From Paenarthrobacter sp. AR 02 (GTDB taxonomy: Bacteria; Actinomycetota; Actinomycetes; Actinomycetales; Micrococcaceae): DNA of 64,000 nucleotides. Under the pieces are notes generated by a model. The model ran no database searches. It worked only from the letters and a program-made list of their open reading frames with translations, and was not told where the DNA came from. Below, in pieces: positions 40,939 through 49,312 of this stretch. The DNA is taken from the NCBI RefSeq assembly GCF_021538675.1, contig NZ_JAJUKH010000001.1, positions 806,001 to 870,000 on the forward strand, given 5' to 3'. The translations under genes and the position numbers were made by a program. Within the stretch, counting starts at the first letter, position 1; each line of letters opens with the position of its first letter.

Positions 40939-41805
40939 GTGATTCAAGCACTGAACCAACTGGTCGATTACATCGAGGGCCACCTCTCCGAGGAGATCGA
41001 CATTGATGTTGTGGCGGTCAGCCTGGGCATGACGGAGTACCATCTCCGGCGGATGTTCTCGGCATTGGCCGGTCTGCCGCTCTCCGAGTACGTCCGACGA
41101 CGCCGCATGACCGTGGCTGCAACGGATGTTCTGGGAGAAGACGGTCTGCTGGCGATCTCGGTGCGCTACGGTTACGGCTCGACCGAAGCCTTTAACCGGG
41201 CCTTCCGATCAGTACACGGCGTGGGCCCCGGCCATATACGCCGGAACGGCGGTCCCCTTCATACGCAACCGCAGCTCAGGTTCCACCTGACCGTTGAAGG
41301 GAACACCACCATGAAAACCCGCATCGTGGACCGGCCGGCATTCCGGCTGGCAGGCCATTCTGTTCGTGTGCCGCTTATCCACCACGGCCCCAACCCCCAC
41401 ATTCAGGCGCACATCGCCTCACTGCCAGTGGAAGAACACGCCCGGCTTAAGGACTTGAGCGGCACTGACCCTAAGGGCCTGCTCCAGGTGAGCGCCGACG
41501 TCGACCCCGACTACAAAGAGGGCAGCGACTTGACCTACCTTCACGGCGTCGTGGTCACCGAAACCGCAACGGTGCCCGAAGAACTTGACGTGATCAAGGT
41601 ACCTGCAGGGACTTGGGCAGTGTTCCACGCTGAAGGGGCTTATCCGGAGGTCCTGCAATCCACCTGGGCCGCCACGGCCACCGATTGGTTCCCATCCAAT
41701 CCCTGGCGGCTGCGCCCCGGGCCCTCGATGGTGGCAATACTGGATCGCACCGCCGACTTCAGCGAAGCCACCTGCGAACTTTGGCTTCCGATCGAACGTT
41801 CCTAG
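40939..41805 (+). CDS. AraC family regulator with GyrI-like effector domain
   Basis: A 288-residue regulator. Residues about 8-105 form an AraC DNA-binding domain (YIEGHLSEEIDIDVVAVSLGMTEYHLRRMFSALAGLPLSEYVRRRRM then YGYGSTEAFNRAFRSVHGVGPGHIR). Residues about 120-285 are a GyrI/Rob-like effector domain (TRIVDRPAFRLAGHSVRVPL, PAGTWAVFHAEGAYPEVLQSTW, LWLPIERS). This layout is typical of drug- or small-molecule-responsive activators (BmrR/Rob relatives). Start GTG 40939. The DNA target is unknown. Confidence 0.92.
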   Translation: MIQALNQLVDYIEGHLSEEIDIDVVAVSLGMTEYHLRRMFSALAGLPLSEYVRRRRMTVAATDVLGEDGLLAISVRYGYGSTEAFNRAFRSVHGVGPGHIRRNGGPLHTQPQLRFHLTVEGNTTMKTRIVDRPAFRLAGHSVRVPLIHHGPNPHIQAHIASLPVEEHARLKDLSGTDPKGLLQVSADVDPDYKEGSDLTYLHGVVVTETATVPEELDVIKVPAGTWAVFHAEGAYPEVLQSTWAATATDWFPSNPWRLRPGPSMVAILDRTADFSEATCELWLPIERS

Positions 41806-41835
41806 TGCACACCGGGCCTTTGGCAGAATAAGACC

Positions 41836-42330
41836 ATGGCAAGCGGATCAGGAGTGAACACCGTCCGACCAGCCGATCTCAGCGGAGCCGATGCCGGGGC
41901 GGTGAGTCGGCTGGTCGAGGCGTATCTCATGCAGACCGAGCGCGAGAAGGCCGAGCACTTGGGCGGCATCTTCGATGACGCGGCGCTCCCCGGACGCTAC
42001 CGCGAAGAAGTCGACGCCCCTGAGCTGGCCTACCGGAGCGCGGCTGTTTACCTCGCTGAACTCGACGATCTGCCGGTCGGAATCGTGGTTGTGCAGCAGA
42101 GTGCAGAGGCGCGCGAGATCAAGCGGTTTTGGGTTGAACCCAGCGCACGGGGACACCGCGTGGGCTCTGCCTTGATGGATGCCGCCATGAAACAGAGGGA
42201 TCTTCCTATCCGCCTGACGGTCTGGGACTGGCGGGACGATGCAATACGCATGTACGCGAAACGTGGTTTCGCTCCCGTTCCATCTTGGGAAGACCGGCCA
42301 CGCCTTCTGTGCATGGAGGCCGTCCTTTAG
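41836..42330 (+). CDS. GNAT family N-acetyltransferase
   Basis: A 164-residue GNAT protein with the acetyl-CoA motif IKRFWVEPSARGHRVGSALMDAA (R/Q-x-x-G-x-G/A-like pattern; about 97-119) and a final AIRMYAKRGFAPV. It transfers an acetyl group to an unknown amine substrate. It follows the AraC gene by 30 bases and may be cotranscribed. Confidence 0.85.
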   Translation: MASGSGVNTVRPADLSGADAGAVSRLVEAYLMQTEREKAEHLGGIFDDAALPGRYREEVDAPELAYRSAAVYLAELDDLPVGIVVVQQSAEAREIKRFWVEPSARGHRVGSALMDAAMKQRDLPIRLTVWDWRDDAIRMYAKRGFAPVPSWEDRPRLLCMEAVL

Positions 42331-42446
42331 CGGCCTGCGGCTTCCGGCCAAAGCTGCGTCGGATTCAACCGCCGGCCCGCTTCCCGACTCTCGTTTCACG
42401 TTCCTTTGCTATAGGCTCTCCAAGTCATCGGGAACTTGGGGGAACC

Positions 42447-42770
42447 ATGAATAAACGAACCAAATCTGCCATCGCAGCCTTGGCTATTGCGCCAATAATT
42501 GGACTCGGATTTGCGTGGGCTGTCGCTTCCTCACCCTCGCGGGCCGTGACCGCAGGGGCGAGCGAGAAAAGTCACCCGGAGTGCTACAACGCCACCAAGC
42601 TCAACGATCCTAATGACTTCTGCTACCAGACAATAGGTCCTTGGAACAGCACCGGGTCCTCAGACGAGGAAATCCGTTCGCTCATGTCCCTTGAACGCAT
42701 GGTTGAGTTCGGTTTGAAAGTCGAAGAGATCCAGCGGTACTACCCCGACTACAGTCCGTCTTCCAAGTAG
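42447..42770 (+). CDS. Small exported protein, hypothetical
   Basis: A 107-residue protein with an N-terminal signal sequence or anchor (MNKRTKSAIAALAIAPIIGL to about residue 28), no lipobox, and two cysteines (PECYNATK and DFCYQT) that may pair outside the cell. The C-terminus (EEIRSLMSLERMVEFGLKVEE) is helical. ATG 42447 follows GGGGGAACC. No family recognised. Confidence 0.65.
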   Translation: MNKRTKSAIAALAIAPIIGLGFAWAVASSPSRAVTAGASEKSHPECYNATKLNDPNDFCYQTIGPWNSTGSSDEEIRSLMSLERMVEFGLKVEEIQRYYPDYSPSSK

Positions 42771-42823
42771 GACCGACGGCGCCGCGCTCCGCCGGGCACC
42801 AGCTCAACCTCCGGCTACGCCGC

Positions 42824-43144
42824 TTAGGCGGACCGGCGGGCAGCGCGTTGGCTTGAGCGTTCCGCTGCCTTGCGGCTGAGTGCGCCGTGACCGGCCATGA
42901 GCCGGGGAACCACAACGTATACCGCAGCGGGAACCACCAGAGCCGTCAGCATCAAGGCGCGAAGCACGGGGTGCAAGGGTTCCATGATGGGGCCCAGCAG
43001 CAGCATGCCGATGGAAACCAGCGGGAAAATTGCCAGCCAGGTGATCAGGGCCCGCATGTGGACCGAGGGGGCTTTCGGGGGCACTGGCGTTGCTGGCTCG
43101 ACGCGGGTAGGCGTGGCCTGTTCTGTAGTGGCTTCGATGGTCAT
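42824..43144 (-). CDS. Small membrane protein, DUF2798-like
   Basis: A 106-residue protein with two membrane helices (ALITWLAIFPLVSIGMLLL and ALMLTALVVPAAVYVVVP) and a basic C-terminus; the pattern recalls DUF2798-type small membrane proteins. ATG 43144. It is divergent from the TetR gene at 43245 and is its probable target, because two copies of a CAACYA-N2-TRGTTG site lie between them. Confidence 0.7.
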   Translation of the reverse strand: MTIEATTEQATPTRVEPATPVPPKAPSVHMRALITWLAIFPLVSIGMLLLGPIMEPLHPVLRALMLTALVVPAAVYVVVPRLMAGHGALSRKAAERSSQRAARRSA

Positions 43145-43154
43145 GAGGTTTCTC

Positions 43155-43168
43155 CAACCAGATAGTTG
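43155..43168. promoter_or_regulatory. TetR-type operator, copy 1
   Basis: CAACCAGATAGTTG, symmetric in the pattern CAACYA-N2-TRGTTG. A second copy is at 43211-43224, 56 bases away, in the spacer between the small membrane protein and the divergent TetR gene. Confidence 0.6.
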
Positions 43169-43210
43169 CAATTGACTGGAATCACCATAACCCCGGCCAT
43201 CAGGAAATTA

Positions 43211-43224
43211 CAACCACTTAGTTG
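43211..43224. promoter_or_regulatory. TetR-type operator, copy 2
   Basis: CAACCACTTAGTTG, 12 of 14 bases identical to copy 1 (43155-43168). It lies 20 bases upstream of the TetR start. Confidence 0.6.
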
Positions 43225-43244
43225 GAAAATGCTAAGATGACTGC

Positions 43245-43871
43245 ATGGCCTGGGACACGGAGCGAACCAAGGGGCTGCTGCTCAGTGCAGCAACCACAGA
43301 ATTTTGCACGCGCGGACTGGCTGGCGCCCGCATCGACCGGATCGCTGCCGAAGCCGGCGTCAACAAGGAACGGATTTACCAGTATTTCGGCAACAAGAAC
43401 GCATTGTTCGACGCCGTGATTGTCACCGCCCTGACCAACCTCATGGACGAAGTCCCCATCGAGGGCTCCGGCCCTGAAGCCATGGCTGATTACGCCGGGA
43501 GGCTTTTCGATCACCACCAGGTGGATGCCACTGCCCCGCGACTGCTGTTCTGGGAGGGATTGGAACGCGGAACCGACGTTGTGGGCCTACCCAAACGGAT
43601 GGCCAACTGCGCATCCAAGGTCAACAGCACCATTGCAGCGCTCCCCGGCATCTCGCGGGAGGACGCGGGTGATCTCCTCATCACCATCGTCAGCCTGTGC
43701 GATTCCGCTCCCGTGCTGCCGGCTCTCGACGGGCTGATGGCCGGCGATAACCCGGGCCGCACCGAAAGGCGACGCGCCGCCGTCGTACGTACCGTCCACT
43801 TGATGGCCGCCGCGCTGGCCGCCGAAGCGGCGGCATCCGAAGCGGCAACAACCGAAGCGGCAACAGCCTGA
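43245..43871 (+). CDS. TetR family transcriptional regulator
   Basis: A 208-residue regulator. The helix-turn-helix is at about 12-50 (LLSAATTEFCTRGLAGARIDRIAAEAGVNKERIYQYFGNK). The tail is Ala/Glu/Thr-rich (AAEAAASEAATTEAATA). It is divergent from the small membrane protein and probably controls it through the operator pair at 43155 and 43211. Confidence 0.92.
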   Translation: MAWDTERTKGLLLSAATTEFCTRGLAGARIDRIAAEAGVNKERIYQYFGNKNALFDAVIVTALTNLMDEVPIEGSGPEAMADYAGRLFDHHQVDATAPRLLFWEGLERGTDVVGLPKRMANCASKVNSTIAALPGISREDAGDLLITIVSLCDSAPVLPALDGLMAGDNPGRTERRRAAVVRTVHLMAAALAAEAAASEAATTEAATA

Positions 43872-43965
43872 CTCCAGCGACCTTGTGACAGGTTTGACAC
43901 GAAAAGTGACTCGCTTGTGAAGTAGCCCCTAGCCAAGAGGGGGTGCCATCAATCATGCTTGCCTC

Positions 43966-44526
43966 ATGTACTCAACGTCGAGCCCATACCGCATCATTAC
44001 GGTCTGCACAGGGAACATCTGCCGCTCACCCATGGCAGCCCTCATGCTCACCGAAGCCTTCGCAGCGGAAGGGCTCAGCGACGTCGTTGTGGTGGACTCC
44101 GCCGGCACCACCGGGTACGAGGTTGGACACCCCATAGACCCCCGGGCCGCGCGTGTCCTGACCGCCAAGCACATACCCTCGGAGAACCACGTTGCCCGCC
44201 AGTGGCGCAGTGAATGGTTCACTGAGCGGGACCTGATCCTCGCCTTGGATGTTGACCACTTCGGGTGGCTACAGGAGGGCGCTCCGGACGCCGGCGCACT
44301 GGAAAGAGTCCGGATGCTGCGCAGTTTCGACCCCGCCACGGCGGGTCGCAGCTCCCTCGATCTGGGCATCGAAGACCCCTGGTATGGGGGCCACACGGAC
44401 TTCGACACCACGTGGACCCTCATCAAGGACGCCATTCCCGGGATCGTCCAACACGTCAAAACAGCCATCGGCCCCCAGGTCGAGGCCAAATCCGGCGATC
44501 ACCAGCAGGTAACCTCTATGTCATGA
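43966..44526 (+). CDS. Low-molecular-weight protein tyrosine phosphatase
   Basis: A 186-residue phosphatase. The P-loop CTGNICRSP (C14, R20) is complete, and the general acid is in IEDPWYGG near the C-terminus. It dephosphorylates tyrosine-phosphorylated proteins, or arginine phosphate in some Gram-positives. The gene overlaps the next by four bases (ATGA), coupling it to the P-loop-PabB fusion. The longer C-terminal tail is not conserved-looking. Confidence 0.93.
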   Translation: MYSTSSPYRIITVCTGNICRSPMAALMLTEAFAAEGLSDVVVVDSAGTTGYEVGHPIDPRAARVLTAKHIPSENHVARQWRSEWFTERDLILALDVDHFGWLQEGAPDAGALERVRMLRSFDPATAGRSSLDLGIEDPWYGGHTDFDTTWTLIKDAIPGIVQHVKTAIGPQVEAKSGDHQQVTSMS

Positions 44527-46556
44527 CCCCTGCACCCGTGATCATTGCTGTTGACGGCAGGTCCGGTGCAGGAAAGACCACTTTGGCCGTCGAATTGGCG
44601 GCCCGGTTGCGCCAGCACCACAAAGTTTCACTGTTCCACCTGGAAGACGTCTATCCGGGCTGGAACGGCCTCATGCCCGGCATCGAACGGTACGTTGCCA
44701 CGGTCCTCCCGCCGCTGAATGCCGGCCTCGCTGCCGAATGGACAAGTTGGGATTGGGAACGCCATTACGACGGCGGCCTGAAAGTTACCCTGCCCGCCGA
44801 GATCGTGATCGTGGAAGGCGTGGGCGCCGCTGCGGAAGCCGCCCGGCCGATGCTGGACGCTGTGGTCTGGGTCGAGTCCCCCGGTGACGACCGCCGTCGT
44901 CGGGCATTGACGCGTGACGGAAGTACCTACGAACCGTACTGGGACACCTGGGCGGCGCAGGAAGACGCCTGGCTGGAGTCGGACCCGGTGGCCAGCGCCG
45001 CGGACGTCCGCGTCCTCAACCGTGCCGATGGCAGCGCCCCCGACGACGTCCTGCAGGCCCTCATGTACCTGCCGTCCATGGCGGCAATCCTCGCCCCGGA
45101 GCTCAGTGCCCGCAGGGGACTTCAGCTCCGGTCCGAGCGCGTGGACACCACGCCTGACGCAGCCCGGCTTTTTGAGGCGCTCTACGGCCAGTCCGCCAAC
45201 GCTGTCTGGCTGGACTCCTCCAACGCGTCGGCCGTTGCCGGGACGTCCCAGGCCGCGGCACGCAGCCGCTTCAGCATTTTGGCTGACGACGGCGGCACTT
45301 ACGGCCAGCTGGCGATGCACCGATCCGGCGTCACGCAAGTTACTGCCGGCTGCGCCACCGTGGCCACATCCGGGACGTTTTTCCGGTGGCTCGACTCCGT
45401 GTGGGGCCGCCGGGCAGTCCGGGCACCCCACGGTTACGACGGCCAGTTCACGCTCGGCTGGCTCGGATACCTTGGGTATGAGCTCAAACGCGAAACCGGC
45501 GGGAGCGACGTCCAGTCCGAAACCCCCGACGCAGCGCTGCTCTTCGCCGGCCGCGCCATCGTCCTTGATCACCGCGAACAAACCGCATGGCTGCTGGCCC
45601 TGGATGCGCCCGACGCCGACGCCTGGTTCCGCACGGCACGCACCGCCGTCGTGGCCGCCGCCGTCCGGGCTGCCACCGCCGTCGACGCTCCTTCGGGGAC
45701 GGTCCCTGAATTCGTCAGCCGCGACTCCGCTGCAGACTACAAGCGAAAAATCGCGGCCTCCCAACACGAAATTTCTGAAGGCAACTCGTACGAGGTCTGC
45801 CTCACGACCACCCTTGAAGCACCCGCCGGCAGCCTGGATCCTTGGGTTGCGTACCTCAACCTTCGACGCCGTAACCCGGCACCGTTTGCCAGTTACCTGC
45901 GGTTCGGCGAACTGGTGGTCGCGAGTACGTCACCCGAACGGTTCCTCCGGATCCTGTCCGACGGCAGTATGCGCGCCGAGCCGATCAAGGGCACGCGTGG
46001 GCGCAGTTCCGATCCGGCTGAGGACGCAGCCTTGCGGCACGACCTGGTGACCTCGCTGAAGGACCGCGCGGAGAACATCATGATCGTGGACCTGCTACGC
46101 AACGACCTTAGCCATTTCGCGATCCCGGGTTCGGTCACTGTGAGCCGGCTGTGCGCGATCGAAAGCTACGCCACGGTCCACCAAATGGTGAGCACAGTGG
46201 ATGCGCACCTCAATCCGGGGGCTCCCCGGGCCGAAGCGGTAGCCGCCGCATTTCCTGCGGGCTCAATGACCGGCGCTCCCAAAATCAGCACCATGGACAT
46301 CCTCGACCAGCTTGAGTCTGGGCCCCGGGGGATCTACTCGGGAGCTATCGGCTACTTCTCGCTCAACGCTGCCACGGACCTCGCCGTGGTCATTCGAACC
46401 CTGGTGGTAAACCCTTCCGGAACGAACGGGCGGACCCTGAGCCTGGGCGTGGGCGGGGCCATCACGGCGGATTCAGTGGCCGATGACGAGTACGAGGAAA
46501 TCCGGACCAAGGCGTACGGCGTGCTGTCCACGCTTGGTGCAGGCTTCCCGGGCTGA
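44523..46556 (+). CDS. pabB: P-loop NTPase fused to aminodeoxychorismate synthase component I (PabB)
   Basis: A 677-residue fusion. Residues 1 to about 185 are a uridine-kinase-like P-loop domain with Walker A GRSGAGKTT (12-20) and IVIVEGVGAA. Residues from about 200 onward are PabB: GYDGQFTLGWLGYLGYELKRE, YEVCLTTTLEAP, PFASYLRFGELVVASTSPERFL, EPIKGTRGR with the PabB lysine, and GSMTGAPK. It converts chorismate to aminodeoxychorismate for folate synthesis, with a separate glutaminase subunit. The role of the kinase domain is unknown. It is coupled to the upstream phosphatase; pabC lies beyond cls on the same strand. Confidence 0.92.
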   Translation: MTPAPVIIAVDGRSGAGKTTLAVELAARLRQHHKVSLFHLEDVYPGWNGLMPGIERYVATVLPPLNAGLAAEWTSWDWERHYDGGLKVTLPAEIVIVEGVGAAAEAARPMLDAVVWVESPGDDRRRRALTRDGSTYEPYWDTWAAQEDAWLESDPVASAADVRVLNRADGSAPDDVLQALMYLPSMAAILAPELSARRGLQLRSERVDTTPDAARLFEALYGQSANAVWLDSSNASAVAGTSQAAARSRFSILADDGGTYGQLAMHRSGVTQVTAGCATVATSGTFFRWLDSVWGRRAVRAPHGYDGQFTLGWLGYLGYELKRETGGSDVQSETPDAALLFAGRAIVLDHREQTAWLLALDAPDADAWFRTARTAVVAAAVRAATAVDAPSGTVPEFVSRDSAADYKRKIAASQHEISEGNSYEVCLTTTLEAPAGSLDPWVAYLNLRRRNPAPFASYLRFGELVVASTSPERFLRILSDGSMRAEPIKGTRGRSSDPAEDAALRHDLVTSLKDRAENIMIVDLLRNDLSHFAIPGSVTVSRLCAIESYATVHQMVSTVDAHLNPGAPRAEAVAAAFPAGSMTGAPKISTMDILDQLESGPRGIYSGAIGYFSLNAATDLAVVIRTLVVNPSGTNGRTLSLGVGGAITADSVADDEYEEIRTKAYGVLSTLGAGFPG

Positions 46557-46560
46557 GGAA

Positions 46561-48090
46561 CTACTGGAGCGTCGCCGTCAATCTGGCCACGTTATCCACA
46601 TACTTGGCCAGCGGGGGCCTATCAACCCAGTCTTCGAACATAAGCTCACGGGACACCTCGCGATACGTGGACTCCACGGCACGCATAAGGTTCACGGTTT
46701 TGGTGCCCAACAGCATCACCGAAACCTCCATGTTCAGGGAGAAGGAGCGCATATCCATGTTGCTGGAACCAAGAACTGCCACCTCATCGTCAATGGTGAA
46801 GTGCTTGGCGTGGAGGACGTACGGTGCCCGGTACAGGTAGATCCGCACGCCGGCATCCAGGAGGGCCTCGTAGTAGGAGCGTTGGGCGTGGTGGACCAGG
46901 AACTGGTCGCCTTTCTCGGAGACGAACAGCTCCACGTCCACGCCGCGCTGCGCCGCAGTGGTGATGGCGTAGAGCAACGAGTCATCCGGAACGAAATACG
47001 GGCTGCAGATGGAGATTCTGTGCTGCGCGGAGTAGATCAGGGTGTTGAACAGGCGGAGGTTGTTCTCGGTCGCAAAACCCGGACCACTCGGAACCACCTG
47101 AGCCGTAACGTTGCCCGGAGACGGCTGGGAAGGCAGCCGGAGCTGGTCCTCCAGGGATTCGTCCGTCTCGCTGAGCCAGTCCGTCGCGAACACGACGTTG
47201 AGGGTCGCCACGATCGGGCCTTCAAGCCGGGACATGAGTTCAACCCACTTGCGGCCCACCTTGCGGTGCTTGGGGTTGTTGTATGAAGGCTCAATCAGGT
47301 TCTGCGAGCCTGTGAAGGCAACGGTTCCGTCAATCACCAGGATCTTGCGGTGGTTCCGGAGATCAGGGCGCCGCCACTGGCCATGGATGGGAAGCAAAGG
47401 AAGCATCCGCCGCCACTGGATCTTTCCAGCCTTGAGCCTGCGGATCAGCCGCCGGTAGCCCTTCACCCTGAGCGTCCCGATGTGGTCGAAAAGCAGCCTG
47501 ACTTCAACCCCACGTTCAGCCGCTTTTTCCAACTCCGTCAGCAGCTCGTCCGTGACGGAGTCGCTGCTCATGATGTAGAACTCTGCGTTGACGTACCTGG
47601 TGGCACCCCTGACTGCCTCGGCCATGGCCTTGATGGACTCTTCGTAGCCAGGAATGAGCTCTACTTTGTTGCCGTCAACCATGGGCAAGGATCCCAGCCG
47701 ATGGTTGAGTTCTCCTGCCGATTTCACCCATTCGGGGCCCGAGTAATCGCTCACGGGGTCGGACAGATCGGAGGTTACGGCGCGGACCCTGCGGTTGACT
47801 TCTTCCTGCTGCTCACGCCTGCGCTTTGACAGCTTGAAGTTTCCGAAAAGAAGGAACAGGACGAAGCCGACCGATGGGATGAGGAACACAGCCAGAAGCC
47901 ACGCCATGGCCGTGGTGGGACGACGGTTGCCGGGAATGATGCCAAGCAGCACGATGCGCATGGCAATTTCCACAATGGCCCAAACACCCAGTAACCAGGT
48001 CCACTCCTGGCCCAAAGGAAAAGGAAAGAGCACCGACCAACCCCCACGTTCCGTGAACAACAGTGACCACAGCCTATCCGGCAAAGTCAT
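46561..48090 (-). CDS. cls: Cardiolipin synthase (phospholipase D superfamily)
   Basis: A 509-residue membrane-anchored PLD enzyme with an N-terminal membrane region (about 18-52 and 61-83) and two HKD motifs: NHRKILVIDG (H247, K249, D254) and LHAKHFTIDD near residue 425. It joins two phosphatidylglycerols into cardiolipin. The ATG at 48090 is preferred; the upstream frame to 48129 would overlap the divergent pabC start. It lies between pabB and pabC in the opposite direction, only four bases after the pabB stop. Confidence 0.93.
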   Translation of the reverse strand: MTLPDRLWSLLFTERGGWSVLFPFPLGQEWTWLLGVWAIVEIAMRIVLLGIIPGNRRPTTAMAWLLAVFLIPSVGFVLFLLFGNFKLSKRRREQQEEVNRRVRAVTSDLSDPVSDYSGPEWVKSAGELNHRLGSLPMVDGNKVELIPGYEESIKAMAEAVRGATRYVNAEFYIMSSDSVTDELLTELEKAAERGVEVRLLFDHIGTLRVKGYRRLIRRLKAGKIQWRRMLPLLPIHGQWRRPDLRNHRKILVIDGTVAFTGSQNLIEPSYNNPKHRKVGRKWVELMSRLEGPIVATLNVVFATDWLSETDESLEDQLRLPSQPSPGNVTAQVVPSGPGFATENNLRLFNTLIYSAQHRISICSPYFVPDDSLLYAITTAAQRGVDVELFVSEKGDQFLVHHAQRSYYEALLDAGVRIYLYRAPYVLHAKHFTIDDEVAVLGSSNMDMRSFSLNMEVSVMLLGTKTVNLMRAVESTYREVSRELMFEDWVDRPPLAKYVDNVARLTATLQ

Positions 48091-48119
48091 ATCCAATGGC
48101 CCGGCACTAAGCTGGGACC

Positions 48120-49061
48120 ATGACTTCACCTGCCCCCACGGTCCTGGTTTTCCTGGATCCCGCGTTCGAAAACGGCCGACTTGCCGATTCCAGCCAACCT
48201 CAGCTCATGGCAACGGATCTGGGCGCCACACGTGGCGATGGAGTGTTCGAATCGCTGCTGGCGGTCCAGGGACACCCCCGCAAGGTCCAGGCGCACCTGA
48301 ACCGTTTGGGCGGTTCCGCGGATGCGCTCGATCTCACACTTCCGGAGCAGGACGCCTGGCGCAGGGCCATAGATACCGCCATAACCGAGTTCCGCCGCGT
48401 CCACCCGGCCCCGACGCCGGAGGAGGACGAGGTAGTCGTCAAGCTGATCGTGACCCGCGGCGTCGAAGGCGCGGCCAGTCCCACCTGCTGGGTACAGGCC
48501 TCGCCGTCCCCCGCGGGCGGCCGCCGGCAGCGCGAGACGGGCATCGACGTCGTCCTTTTGGACCGCGGCTTCGACACCGAAGCCGGAGAGCGTGCACCCT
48601 GGCTGCTGCTGGGCGCCAAGACGCTCTCCTATGCGGTCAACCTGGCGGCCCTTCGCTACGCGCACAAGCAGGGCGCTGACGACGCCATCTTCACCTCCAC
48701 AGACGGCCGCGTCCTGGAAGGCCCGACGTCCACCGTGCTGCTGGCTCACCTTGAGGAAATTGACGACGGCGAGGGTTCGGTCAGGACTGTTCGCCGGCTC
48801 ATCACACCCCAACACGACAGCGGCATTCTGCCCGGAACCTCCCAAGGCGCCCTGTTTGCTGCAGCGAAGGCAGCAGGTTGGGAGCTTGGCTACGGGCCGC
48901 TCGTCCCACAGGACCTGTTCGACGCCGACGCTGTCTGGCTTATCTCGAGCATCCGTTTGATCGCTCCCGTGAACCACATCAACGGCAAGGAAATCGGCAC
49001 GCCCGCTGTACGGAAGCAGCTCACAGCCGAGTTGAACGAGCTGTTCGCCGGAATCGAGTAG
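48120..49061 (+). CDS. pabC: 4-amino-4-deoxychorismate lyase
   Basis: A 313-residue class IV PLP protein. The PLP lysine is K167 in LGAKTLSYAVNLAALRYA, and ATRGDGVFESLLA (about 36-48) and DGRVLEGPTSTVLL are the family motifs. It releases pyruvate from aminodeoxychorismate to give p-aminobenzoate, completing the step started by PabB two genes upstream. It is larger than usual because of a proline-rich insertion and extra residues in the middle. Start ATG 48120. Confidence 0.92.
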   Translation: MTSPAPTVLVFLDPAFENGRLADSSQPQLMATDLGATRGDGVFESLLAVQGHPRKVQAHLNRLGGSADALDLTLPEQDAWRRAIDTAITEFRRVHPAPTPEEDEVVVKLIVTRGVEGAASPTCWVQASPSPAGGRRQRETGIDVVLLDRGFDTEAGERAPWLLLGAKTLSYAVNLAALRYAHKQGADDAIFTSTDGRVLEGPTSTVLLAHLEEIDDGEGSVRTVRRLITPQHDSGILPGTSQGALFAAAKAAGWELGYGPLVPQDLFDADAVWLISSIRLIAPVNHINGKEIGTPAVRKQLTAELNELFAGIE

Positions 49062-49070
49062 GCCGGCCCC

Positions 49071-49097
49071 GCGGAGCCCACGGCTAGGGGGCTCCGC
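49071..49097 (+). terminator. Terminator after pabC
   Basis: GCGGAGCCC and GGGCTCCGC pair perfectly over nine bases around a nine-base loop, ten bases after the pabC stop. The rest of the 251-base gap to the permease shows nothing else I can name. Confidence 0.7.
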
Positions 49098-49312
49098 TTG
49101 GAACCTAGCAGGTCACAAGCAGAGTAATCGCTCGCGTGACTTATAGATAAGAAATGCTTGGCCTCAGCCACAACGTTCCTGCGGGTCCAATCGCGATTCT
49201 TATCCTCCTTGAAATGCTCATCCGTCATGTGATGAATCTTGTTCTCGTGTTAGTTGGATCACGTCCGGCTGGCACAACCCGAAACTTTGCTGGCTAACTT
49301 CCCGGAGGGAAT

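Noticed and set aside
44628..45767. 379-codon minus-strand frame in the P-loop-PabB gene
   Set aside because: Antisense of a well supported gene; no recognisable domain.
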